The notes: generated from the sequence alone by a model not told the origin. Counted from the stretch's first letter, positions 27,694-37,481 are shown. The stretch: 38,646 nt of DNA from Nemertoderma westbladi (GCA_032718475.1 JAUCBJ010008713.1:1-38646), one strand, 5' to 3'. A program made the numbers and translations.

Positions 27694-29240
27694 CCCTATT
27701 AAACCCGGGGGGGGGGGGGTCAATATGACCCCCCCCGTGGTTTTTTTATTATAATTCTGAAACAAACGCAGTTGGGAATCTGAAATTTTATGACTTTTCC
27801 TAAAAATCTATTGTCTTCCTAGTAGTGAAAACCGTTTTCAAAAATATTGGGTACTTTTCGAGTTATAGCACCATTTTTTAACCCTACTTTTGGCACTTTT
27901 TTTGAGACGTTTTTTGAAAATTACATTTCATTAAATATGAATTGTAACATCTCTATTTTTGATTTACACCGGTTTTTTGGTGTTAGAAATTTGATGGAAT
28001 TCATATAAATTGATTTAGAAATTTCAAACTTGTTTTTTTCGGTGGGTGCCAAATTTTGGTGCCAGCACCAAATTTTGAATTATGTCAATTTTGTAAATTG
28101 ATTGTTTGAAACTTGTTTTTTACGCAATTGGGTTTTTTTGGGGTTCTGGATTCGATGAAATATATACGAGTTGCACCAAGCGTATCAAACTTGTATTTTT
28201 CGGTGTTGTGTGCAAATTTTGGTGCTAGCACGAAATTTTGAAAATTCATTCGATAGATAAAATTGCTTGTGACAATTTATTTCTTGCATTTTAGAGGTTT
28301 ATGGCTGTTCTGAATTCAATGGAATGTATAATTATCGAACTAGACATCTCAAACTTGTATTTTTCGGATGTGGGTGCAAAATGTGGTGCTAGCACCAAAT
28401 TTTGAAAACCATCAAATATATCAATTGATTGTGTCACCTTGTTTCTTGCGTTATACGGGTTTGTGATGGTTCTGAATTCAATGGAATCAGTAAAAATTTC
28501 ATAAGAGTTCTCAAACTGGTATTTTTCGCCAGTGGGTGAAAATTGTTGTGCCAGCACCAAATTTTGGAAAATATGCAAATTTATCAGTAGATAGAATCAC
28601 CTTGTTTCTTGCGTTATACGGGTTTATGAGGGTCCTGAATCCGATGGAATCCATAAAAACAGCACTGGACATCGCAAACTTGTACTTTTTGGTGATGGGT
28701 ACGAAATTTGGTGCTAGCACCAAAATTTGCCAAATTACGCCGAAAAATACAAGTATCAATGATCTGGCATATTAGAAATGTATTCCATTAGAATCAGCGC
28801 CCTCGAAAACCTGAAAATGTGAATTTATAGCATCGTATATGTGAATTAAAAATTTTGTGTTCTACCTGAAAAGTGCTGGTTACTTGTTTTTTTCATTTTT
28901 TTCCTACGCAGAGAGGACTAAACGGCCATTTATAGTAATCATATCATTTTTAAATATTTTCCAATGTATTTTGCACCCCAGAAAACCTGTATTGAAAAAT
29001 AATTAGCCGAAAATGTAACTTTCAAATTTTGTGAAAATTGTGCACTACTTGTAATTTTGGTGCCACCCCAGTACATTTTTTCGAAATTTTTTTTTTCGAT
29101 CGGATCCAGACAAGTGATACCTACGTACAAACAAAAAATCAGGCGTTTTCGTAAATATTTGTAGATTTTAGAGGGGGGGGGGGTCAATATGACCCCCTCC
29201 CGGTATTTGTACAGCATTTTATAGCCCGGTACTAATAGGG
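27694..29240. mobile_element. piggyBac-like (TTAA-flanked) non-autonomous DNA transposon, ~1.55 kb
   Basis: TTAA at 27690-27693 and 29241-29244 flank ends that match as inverted repeats: CCCTATTAAACCCGGG on the left and CCCTATTAGTACCGGG (complement) on the right. TTAA duplication with CCC-starting termini is the piggyBac superfamily signature. Both ends carry a subterminal G-run hairpin, (G)nTCAATATGA(C)n, at 27707-27736 and 29173-29199. No transposase ORF is present. The interior is mostly a ~162-bp tandem repeat. Copy A of the surrounding tandem repeat gives a related sequence without the insertion. Confidence 0.8.
28024..28830. repeat. ~162-bp tandem repeat inside the TTAA element, about five units
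   Basis: Unit anchors TCAAACTTGTATTTTTCGG-like at 28024, 28185, 28349, 28511 and 28674 give periods of 161-164 bp. Each unit also holds TTTGGTGC(T/C)AGCAC(C/G)AAATTTTG and GGTTCTGAATTCAATGGAAT-like blocks. A partial unit precedes the first. Minus-strand frames at 28291-28578 and 28511-28759 repeat a ~54-residue pattern (LVLAP.F.PT..KY.F ... DSI.FRT..NPYNARNKV), because the period is close to a multiple of three. Confidence 0.85.
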
Positions 29241-29340
29241 TTAAAAAAGACAAATTTCCTAGAATCAAGGATCCCAGTCCACAGATATGTTCTGGAATAA
29301 AATTGTGTCTATTTAATATTAAATAATAAAATTTACGGGA

Positions 29341-30117
29341 ATAAATTTAAATTCATATTTAATGAATTTGATAAATTGTCATTTTTATACAATTTATAAC
29401 ATTCCCAAAATTCCATTAATTAATAGATCATGGGAGCGGAGATTCACCCTATTAAGTGTATTAGTGTGCGAGAATCTCCGATATATAGTCAATAGCCGAT
29501 AAAATTCATAAACTCATGTATAAAGAGAAATATTGACAATTAAAGAATTACTATTAAATAGCATCCCAGATCTGTATGCATGGGAATTACCCTAATTCTA
29601 CCGCTAGCTTTCCATAATGTCACCATGGCAACAACCACGCTAGAATTAGAAGTGAGTTAAAAGAACAATAAAGCTTGCCCATTGAATAGCATAAGGAATA
29701 AATAGCACACTGCTAGTATCCCAGGATACCCAATAATAACGTGGCATTCTGGAAGGCACTGACTAACGGACAAATGGCCCGAATGTGTGCGGTTTGAGAC
29801 AGTTGTGTGGAATTTGTGCGTTTATAGGTGAATGTTACTACTAAAGTGTGTTTACAGTAGCGAGTCGCAATTGTGAAAGTAGCCCTAACTCTCCAGTAAG
29901 AACCTGAAGTATATCTAAGCCTTTGGGACGGACGGTGGAGTGACTCGTGCTGGTTGTTGTGGTCGTTGTGCAGCTACGACGTTGGTGATAGGCACATCGG
30001 CGAAAGTACACCAGCGCTGAGAATCTTGCGCTGTCCGGGGGCCGAGAGGGGTAGGCAGCGACGCTCGCTAGCCTAAATATAAACTCATTATAATATTGAT
30101 AAACTCATATAGCAGAT
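29341..30117. other. Non-coding spacer with two hairpins
   Basis: GGAGATTC/GAATCTCC (about 29437 and 29470) and CTAATTCTA/TAGAATTAG (29591-29599 and 29641-29649) can pair. 29880-30070 is less AT-rich and leads to the unrecognised ORF at 30118. No RNA gene is recognised. Confidence 0.5.
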
Positions 30118-30540
30118 ATGACTGAGTTGATAGAAGATGATCTTGGTATCAGGGAGCGATATACTCTACCTTTACAAGCGTTTGTTGATAGCTTGATACG
30201 CAGCGACGCTAGTCCAACTACTACGGAGGACGATGGTCGTTATATCGAACCGCCGATGTCCCAGGAGCAACTTACGCGTGAATTGGACTATCGAAAATTC
30301 ACTGCTCGCTATACGCATTGTAATGGTACGTATATGGACTTCTTAACTACTGGCCATTCTATCGATTTACACGATATGGACTATGTCGACCATATATCCT
30401 ACCCAGCGGAGTCGGAACGATAAACTGAAATTCGAATGCGAAAATTCTATTCGAAATCTACTCGAAAGAAAAGACATTAAAGAAACAAATAAACGCGGTA
30501 ACTCCAACGTATATTTGGAATTCTTGATGGAAGCATTGTA
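30118..30540 (+). CDS. Unrecognised acidic ORF, apparently continuing after one frame change
   Basis: The ORF 30118-30423 starts MTELIEDDLGIRERYTLPLQ and gives 101 acidic residues. At its stop the overlapping frame stays open to 30540 and is helical and charged (DKLKFECENSIRNLLERKDI...), as if one protein of about 142 residues had lost frame near 30418. I do not recognise it. Base composition is more coding-like than the flanks. It could be a remnant of a retroelement or of a host gene. Confidence 0.4.
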
Positions 30541-30626
30541 ACAACAAATAAATATCACCCTCGTTTCCCCTACCAGACGTGCGTCTTTGGTATTATTATG
30601 ATAAATGCCCTAGACCCAACTAATAA

Positions 30627-31450
30627 ACGGAAAGACATAAACATCCACGGAAACGTTGTGCTAAACACAGTTGTACTCGTTATATTTACTGGAGTTTTGA
30701 GCGAAACTTATTTGATGTATCACCTACGCTCTCTCGACTCAGACGATCCTTAAGTAAACCTACGATCAGAGTTCCGGAATACTCGGTCAGACCTCCTCAT
30801 TCCTTAATTAGACCTCAGACTTTCGATTCGGATAGTATCACGGATCCTCACGAACTGTATTCACTGTTCAAAGATCTAGTGTTACCCTAACAATTAATCG
30901 GTAACACTCCGGCAGTGAGCTCTAGCTATCAGCCCATCTTACCTAGCTGGATTGGGACGCGGACACCCAATATCACCATCCAACCGTATGGTTGTCCCAG
31001 TTTAACGCGATATAACCCTTCATCAAGGTGGAGGAGAGCGTTGTACGAAACGAGTTAAACGCTATTCTACAAAGATCAGAAAGGAAACCTGCGTTTGTTC
31101 AGATAAACGTAATTTGTAACAGCAAGTCCAAGCGACAAACGAATTGGCTTTATCTCAGCTCGATTGGGAAATCCAGAATCTCTAAAAGGATATCAAACTT
31201 AGACAACCCTATTCTCTGTGAGAGTTTTGGACGAACGTATCCAACGACAAGCGGAGGAAAATCAGCTCGAGGTGAAGCATATCGAAATGGACGAGACACC
31301 GACCGTAACTCTAAACCTTCTGATGCAATTGTATTGCACCCTCCACCCAGGAGTTATACCCCTCCTAGTAAAGTGGCTCGCCCCAAAGAGAAAAGGACTC
31401 TTGCTAGCCTCAAAAAACTGTGTAAACGCCGTCTGCGCAAGAAAGATTAA
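30627..31450 (+). pseudogene. Frame-broken coding remnants, unrecognised
   Basis: A stop-free frame of 87 codons without ATG (30627-30887; basic start RHKHPRKRCAKHSC, then SLSKPTIRVPEYSVRPPHSL) ends in TAA at 30888. It continues in the same frame for 55 more codons (TRTPNITIQPYGCPSLTRY) to 31056. Further pieces lie in other frames: ELALSQLDWEIQNL, then VLDERIQRQAEENQLEVKHI (coiled-coil-like), then PPPRSYTPPSKVARPKEKRT with a very basic end at 31450. The coding-like character in all pieces and the single orientation suggest one decayed gene. The family is unknown. Confidence 0.4.
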
Positions 31451-31663
31451 CTGTTTAGAGTATTTTTATATTTTAGAAACTGTGATTTTTTATATTTTAT
31501 ATAATTAAATCCCATTTTCTGGGAGCGGTGTAAAAGCTTTTGGGGGATATAACTGGCCTTTTCCCTTCGTAATCCAGTTTTCCCCCCATTCGCTCAAATC
31601 CTCTAAACTGCTTGATTCTAGTGGCATAATCCACCCTCTGGTTGGCTGATTTGCTATACGTGT

Positions 31664-33610
31664 ATGGCCTCTTTGTTCTGTTCGATCAACCAATCAGAGC
31701 GATTTCGCCTTGTGTTACCTACGGGCTGCAAAGGCTAGGGAGGTTTGGCATTTAGACATTCATGGAACTTATAGAAACTGGAACTCTGCCAATGAGAGCT
31801 TTTCCTCTTTGTGTTGAAAGCTACCTGCAACAGCTCACAGGGTTCAGTGTGTTGGTTTTTTCAGAGCCTAGAACATCGGCTATGGAATTATTCTGAATTA
31901 TTCCAACATTAGAACGGCTTTAATTATAAGAACACATAACTGTTACCGGTACGGTACTTACTGCTGTATTGCACATTATTTACTGCTATTTACTGTTTGT
32001 TATTAATTGTATCAGTTATTTACATATTGTTATTTGGAGAATAGCGATAAACGATCAGAAACCCCGATCTTCTTGATACACTAAGGTTAGAGAGACCGGT
32101 TACATATAGCAATTGCGACTTATATTATCGTGGTTTGTAGTGAATTGAATGCTATTTTATAGGCCCTACAAATGTCGGTTGCTATTCTCTTTATATATGA
32201 TTAAAATCAGTGACTATCGGCAATTCAGTGTGCAGCGGTGTGCAATAGTCTGTATGTGCTTGTCCGCGTAACAAAGCATATCCTAAAGAATGCGCCTTAT
32301 GTGTAACTTATAATCCATTCCGTTGTGTTTAGTGTAAGCCATAGCTCTGTTTATATGGATAGAGCGCCACGTCCTAAAGGAACTGGTAATATTTCCCGAA
32401 AGTGAATAATATTTGTCAGAAATTATATATTAACGATCAATCGAATAGTACGGTAGGCCTGCACCGCAATCAAATTAAAGCATCCGAATCCAGTCTCCCG
32501 GGTATATCCAGCGAGTGAATGGTCGCGCATAGACAGGCTTCGGCTAATGTTGGATTTATTTGTGTCAAATACTTGTCATAGGCTAAAGTCGATTTATAAC
32601 CTAGAAGACATATAGATTTGGCGGGTTAAACTGCCAAAGGTCTTAAAAGCGCGAACATATACACTTTTCCTGACACTGACAGTGTTCATGCTTTTAGACC
32701 TTTAGCAGTTTAACCTGCCAAATTTAGGTGTCTTCTAGGTTATAAATCGACTTTAGCCTATAACAAGTATTTGATACACATAAAAGCTATATTAGCCGAA
32801 GCCAGCCTATGCGCGATCATTCACCCACGGTTAAGGGAGACTGGATTCGGATGCTCTGACCTTATTGCGGTGTAGGCCTACTGTATTATTCGATTGATCG
32901 TTACTATAATATCTCTGACAAATATTATTCACTTTCGGGAAATATTAACAGTTCCTTTAGGACGTGGCGCTCTAAGTATGTAAACAGAGTTATGACTTAC
33001 ACTAAACACAACGGGATGGCTAATGATTTACGTATAAAGCGCATTCTTTAGGAAATGCTTTGTTATCTATCACACTCATGCACACTACCACACACTGCTG
33101 CACACTGATCTGCCGACCTTCACTAATTTTAATCATATATAAGGAGAACAGCAACTGGCACATGTAGGGTCTATGAAATAGCATTCAATTCACTCCAAAA
33201 CCACTATAATGTAAGTCGCAATTGCTATATGTAACCGGTCTCTCTAACCTTTAGTATATCAAGAAGATTGGGGTTTTATGATTATTTATCAATATTCTCC
33301 AAATTTAACAACATTCCATCAACTGATAACAATTAATAACCGACAGTAAATAGCAGTAAAATAATGCGGTGTTTGTATGTGATCAGGTTTGTGATAGGTT
33401 CGATAACAGTTATACGTTTCTATGATCAAAGCCGTTCTAATGTTTTGCTAAAGTCTGAAACAAAGAATAATTCCCCAGCCGATGTTCTGGGATCAGGAAA
33501 AAAGGTAAACAAAGACCATAATGCATTGCGTGATTTCCCGGAGGCTTCTGTACAAATAAAATGAAAATCGCTCTGATTGGTCGAGTGAGTGAGCCTGAAC
33601 AAAGAAAGCC
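31664..33610. repeat. Long imperfect inverted repeat (two arms of nearly 1 kb)
   Basis: The left arm (31664-32655) and right arm (32684-33610) are reverse complements with many substitutions and small indels. Paired anchors: ACCAATCAGAGCGATTT (31689) with 33565-33581; AGAACATCGGCT (31870) with 33477-33488; CATCCGAATCCAGTCTCCC (32481) with 32835-32853; AAAGGTCT (32636) with 32696-32703. The centre is near 32669 with a short spacer and an ACACTG/CAGTGT mini-hairpin. A ~70-bp length difference falls in the outer part. No ORF spans it. It may be a foldback element or an old inverted duplication. Confidence 0.9.
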
Positions 33611-33849
33611 AAAAAGCTCCACATCGACATATCAGCTGATAGATGTCGTCATCTGAACTACACTGTATTAAGAGTATTTTGGCGCATTGCGGCATAAAAT
33701 GGCTTGTTATGTCTGATGAATTATTTCACTATAAGGTAGCATTTGTAGTTTAACTTTAACGTAAAAACTTTTGAAAATCCGACGTATTTTGATTAAGTTA
33801 CAGTAATGTAATATGCCTATTCATATTTGTACACATAAAACCCTTAGGT
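33611..33849. other. Short spacer beyond the right palindrome arm
   Basis: No gene is recognised; the inverted-repeat similarity fades here. Confidence 0.4.
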
Positions 33850-33928
33850 ACTCTCGTGGCGTAGTGGTCAGATGGTTAAGGCGTTGGTTACATTACGTAG
33901 GTTACGAGTTCGAATCCCAGTCGGGAAA
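33850..33928 (+). ncRNA. tRNA-like Pol III sequence (tRNA relic or SINE head)
   Basis: The A box TGGCGTAGTGG (33857-33867) and B box GTTCGAATCC (33908-33917) match Pol III internal promoter consensus, about 50 bp apart. The acceptor and T-stem do not pair properly, so it is not a working tRNA. It could be the head of a tRNA-derived SINE, or a tRNA pseudogene. Confidence 0.45.
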
Positions 33929-33998
33929 TTTGTATTTTGGGGCCATTTATTTTCGTGTGGTGCTAATTGGTAGGCCAATGAGAAGCGTACAGCGTAGC

Positions 33999-34246
33999 GA
34001 ATGATGAGCCAGGCCAATCATAGGGCATAAATTATCTTATTGCTCAAATGTGAGGCAGTGGAAAATTCTGTTAGGATTCCATGTCCCAGATTAGTGTAAG
34101 GGCCGGACTGCGTTGAACGATGAGCTGGGCCAATCATAGAGCACGAAGCACTTCATTGCTCAATGGTGAAGCTGTGGAAAATTCTGTTTAGTTTCCATGT
34201 GCAATTTCTAGTATAAAAAGGCCGTTTTGCCTTCGGTTATCACTCC
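33999..34246 (+). promoter_or_regulatory. Duplicated CCAAT module with TATA box and Inr
   Basis: A 116-bp unit is repeated in tandem (33999 and 34115). Both units carry GGCCAATCATAG (CCAAT at 34014 and 34130), TTATTGCTCAA/TCATTGCTCAA and GTGGAAAATTCTGTT. The second ends in TATAAAAAG (34212-34220). TCACTCC at 34240-34246 fits the Inr with A at 34242, 30 bases from the TATA start. A further CCAAT lies at 33975. This resembles an LTR U3 promoter with duplicated upstream element and points rightward toward the Gag-like ORF at 37675. Confidence 0.65.
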
Positions 34247-36106
34247 ACCTTATCACGTTAATACCTGATATTATTATAGTTTATTCTTGTAAAATTAGTT
34301 AATTCGGTTTCTTGTTGAAACTTTATTTGATAAATCCTTTTGTAAAACTGTAAATATACTGCAATTTCCTGACATGTTTTCCTTTGGTCCGACTTCGGGA
34401 CAGCCGAACACCAGGGAGATGGCAGCCTAGATCGTTAGGCCGTAAGCTACGCAGGGAAGGGATGTCCACAACACGCTAGCGCCCACATTGGATCGACCGC
34501 GCACCCCCTTTGCCCCTTCGAAATACTCCACTTGCTATGCAGCGCCCGCTTTGTGAGAAGGTAAGACTTTATTCGACGCCCTTGCCCGCCGTAAGACCTA
34601 TAGATCAGGGTAAGCGTGACATCGTACTGGACGCCGCAAATTTAGGATCAGATAATTATATCCAGACACCCCCCCCTTTGTCAAGTCCTACGAATCCCTG
34701 GGTTAACCTGTACTTCCTACAGGTGTGACCTATTGCCATTCGTCAGTACGCGAGTACATATTAGGTACGGACAGCATACGTTCCATAATTTAGTGATTCA
34801 TAGCACTGACTGTTTGGTACCGGTTCGCTTTGTAGAACGTACATTAGTACCCCCCCCCCCCCCCTCCTGTCTGGAGTTAGCTATTTGATCAGGCAAGGAG
34901 CATTTCTGCTACCGGCACACTGCTTGGCCTAGGGAGGTTTATTAATATCCTACCGCGCCTTGCCACGTACTGATAGGTATTGCTGCTAACTACCGCAGCA
35001 ACAAAGTTCTAGAATTAAATTAGTATACCAGATCAGCTAACGTACGGTAGCGATTAACCCCTATTCTTATCTTACAACCAGAATCTGGTATTAGTGCCGA
35101 TCACGGGTGTAGTTACTAACACTGTGGTTGCCCATTGGGTTGTGGATAGGAAGGAGAGAGCTTTGACGTCATTCGTGAGTATAAAGTTCTACAAACGCGA
35201 CTAGTTTATTTTAGTAGCTAGTGCACGGTATCACTTAGTCAGAAAATCACTAAAACCTAGTAAAAGGAATTACACGAAATTGTTTTATTTGTAACACACC
35301 CACACACACACGCCCTAAAACATATTGCCCTTAAAGTTCTACTAGCTATAGCGTACTATACATTACTTTAGGTGGAAATTATCTGTATTTGTACAATTAG
35401 GATCTGATTTAGTTGCGGCAAGATAAGGAGTATTTCATTTTCGTTATTAAACTGTTGTTTGTCTGGACAACGGTATTGTTACATTTAGGCCTGACCTTTT
35501 AGACTGATTTCGTACAGGGGGATCAGTTATTGTTACATTTAGGTACGACCCCTTTTCGACTGATTTAGGACTGACAGTGTTGTTACGCTAGGTCTGTTAA
35601 CCCACTAGCTCGTATATAAACCATATAAATCACACCGCGGCAAGTTACTGTATTTAGGACTGTCAGTGATAGTTAGGATTCGCTGCGCGGGGATTGTTTT
35701 CCCGTGAGTTTGGTCTGTTACTGTAACTGTACATCTGCCTCACCGGTTAGAGGACAGGTATCCTTCTGTCTAGTACGTAGGCATTCGACCCGCTCACGTA
35801 CATAGAATAGATACAAGGCTCTGTTCCTCGCCAGTAGTCGTTTGTGTACTATATCTGTTTGTTTAGATATCCTGGACTGGGATTTGTTGTCAGATACTGT
35901 ACAAGCCCGTATACATTACTAGAGTCTCATAGTAAGATACCTCGTTACTAGGATCTGGTAAGCGGTATACTACTGGACCCTTACAGTAGGAAGTATTGTT
36001 TAATATACGCTAAGTATATTATACAAATTCTGAAATTAGTGTATAGTACTTCTATCGTAGTGTAAATATTCCTACCTTACAGTAGGAAGTATTTATATAA
36101 ATTAGT
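34247..36106 (+). other. Long leader-like region with local direct repeats
   Basis: No convincing gene. TGGTCCGACTTCGGGA at 34385 could be a primer-binding-type sequence but is not preceded by CA. A 15-nt poly(C) lies at 34850-34864. ATTGTTACATTTAGG repeats at 35475 and 35529 within a 54-bp direct repeat. CTTACAGTAGGAAGTATT repeats at 35980 and 36076 (96-bp period). The 72-codon frame at 34510-34728 crosses an AAG|GTAAGA donor-like site and is not supported. Confidence 0.5.
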
Positions 36107-36120
36107 ATATAGTATTTCTA

Positions 36121-36393
36121 ATGAACGATATCGCCAAAGAAATAATTTTCCACTTCATTTCAAATCAAATTAATATTAAATTAAACAATAACAAATACAT
36201 AATACATAATAAGACATCAGCTGTATTTAACCACTGGGGGGAAACGGGGCACACCTTTAGTTTAGACAACTTCGAGATTATAGGAACAGCTCAAACCAAA
36301 TACCAGCTACGCATTAAAGAGGCACTTTTCATCAGAAAATTAAGCCCGACACTAAACAATCGCGAATGTAGCTTTCAACTATCACTAATTTAG
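36121..36393 (+). pseudogene. C-terminal GIY-YIG endonuclease segment of a Penelope-like element
   Basis: The 90-residue frame contains KTSAVFNHWGETGHTFSL, FEIIGTAQTKYQLRIKEALF and IRKLSPTLNN. This matches the retroelement GIY-YIG pattern SA...H...TGH.....I........R...EAl.I....P.LN. The GIY and YIG motifs themselves and all RT sequence are missing because the copy is 5'-truncated. Confidence 0.75.
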
Positions 36394-36401
36394 GTTTTAT
36401 T

Positions 36402-36626
36402 GGGGGGGGGGGGGGGGTGAAAAAAAAAGGGGGGGGGGGGATACTATTGGAATCATTTTGAGTTTGTATAGTACTGTAGTTAGATTTATAATCACAATGT
36501 AGTATTATTAAAAATTGTGTTTACTTAGGCCTGTATTTGTTGTACCGTTAATCCAGTATTAGAATAGGCAGTTGTTTTTACTTACCCTGAAGATGGCTCT
36601 ATTTTGAGTTGAAACGTTGGTTTATG
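36402..36626 (+). other. 3' region of the Penelope-like element with G runs and hammerhead-like core
   Basis: A 16-nt G run (36402-36417) and a 12-nt G run (36429-36440) follow the stop. CTGAAGATGGCTCTATTTTG and the adjoining GAGTTGAAACG (about 36587-36617) contain CTGANGA and GAAAC, the two conserved hammerhead-ribozyme cores. GGCTC and GAGTT could pair as stem II using two G-U pairs. Penelope-like elements are known to carry hammerhead motifs. I could not place stem III and the cleavage triplet. Confidence 0.4.
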
Positions 36627-36965
36627 TCTGTATGTCTTATTATGTATTATGTATTTGTTATTGTTTAATTTAATATTAATTTGATTTGAAATGAAGTGGA
36701 AAATTATTTCTTTGGCGATATCGTTCATTATTCTATTAAGATTTCCCTCATCAAAAACTGTTTCCGAATATAGTATTTCTATCGTAGCGTATAGTATAGT
36801 TTAGAATTGTTAGCTATTGAAAGTAGGAGATATTTAAAATCTAAGGTTAGTAAATTTAGTAATTTAGAACGTCCCCTGCTTCAGTAGGCTTTTAGGGTAG
36901 CTAGTACTTTCGTATTTAATATTTGACTAGCTAACAGTTAGTTTGTAGCACTTTGTTTTACGCCG

Positions 36966-37274
36966 TGTGTGTGCGGTGTTACTTTTCGGTACTTGAAAAG
37001 GTACATAGGGTTTAAAGACCAATTTGTATCGGTACCTAGGAAGATTTTTCGTAAGCGTAGAAGTAAAACTCTCACCTTCGACCTTTTCAGGACTCAAGGA
37101 CTCATTTCTGGACCGCTTCGAGGATTAGACCGCTTTTCGCAAAGTTTGGGAGACAATAAATTCGTCCGCGCCGCCGAAAAACGGAAAGACCCACGTCCGG
37201 TTTGTATTTGGGAATTTGTACGACTGGAAGATCAAAGGAACGTAAGTTTTACGACTCGCGTCGTTCAAACTTAA
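36966..37274 (+). CDS. Unrecognised basic ORF ahead of the Gag-like ORF
   Basis: About 101 residues, strongly basic (VSVPRKIFRKRRSKTLTFDL, AAEKRKDPRPVCIWEFVRLE). A donor-like AAC|GTAAGT near the end (about 37241) could make it a 5' exon. No family is recognised. It lies between the Penelope insertion and the ORF at 37675, same strand. Confidence 0.3.
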   Translation, partial: CVCGVTFRYLKRYIGFKDQFVSVPRKIFRKRRSKTLTFDLFRTQGLISGPLRGLDRFSQSLGDNKFVRAAEKRKDPRPVCIWEFVRLEDQRNVSFTTRVVQT

Positions 37275-37481
37275 GAAAGCACAGTAGTACTCAAAATTTG
37301 TGGGTTTCACTGTCTATTAGTAGTGTTGTTGGTACATATTTTCCCTTTAGACGTTGCTGTTTGGCCTATTGTTTATACTTGTTGATCTATATTTTGTTAA
37401 CGTATACCGTTATCTCACTTATTCGTACAAATTTAGCCGGTAGGCTAGATTACTACTTATTTTATTATATACCTTGTTAGT

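Larger units (their letters stand above)
27486..29340. repeat. Two tandem ~170-bp repeat copies, the second split by the TTAA element
   Basis: Copy A (27486-27650) starts AATTCTAGTCGATTAAGA and runs through CACCCACCGATATACTTG, AAGACAAAATTCTAGAATCA and AAGTTCTGGAATAAA. Copy B starts at 27651 with AAATTCTAGTCGATTAAGA, reaches CACTTACCGATACTC, is interrupted at TTAA (27690), and resumes at 29241 with AAAGACAAATTTCCTAGAATCA and ATGTTCTGGAATAAAA. Confidence 0.85.
36107..36781 (+). mobile_element. Penelope-like retroelement insertion with inverted tail and 14-bp target duplication
   Basis: The inserted block is 36121-36767, flanked by ATATAGTATTTCTA at 36107-36120 and 36768-36781. It begins inside an ORF that encodes the C-terminal end of a GIY-YIG-type endonuclease, continues to its stop and 3' region, then ends with an inverted copy (about 36627-36767) of its own start. 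The inverted copy reaches 13 codons further upstream in the same frame (reading SETVFDEGNLNRI before MNDIA), so it comes from a longer parent. Penelope-like elements commonly show truncated copies with inverted tails and variable target duplications. Confidence 0.8.

Noticed and set aside
31664-33610. Assembly artefact from a hairpin read
   Set aside because: The arms carry many substitutions, indels and a length difference, unlike a mirrored read. Not excluded without long reads, but unlikely.
33850-33928. Functional tRNA gene
   Set aside because: A and B boxes are good, but acceptor and T stems do not pair; kept only as a tRNA-like relic.
36969-37310. Firm gene call for the basic ORF and its antisense partner
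   Set aside because: No recognisable domain and short length; the plus-strand frame is listed only at low confidence.
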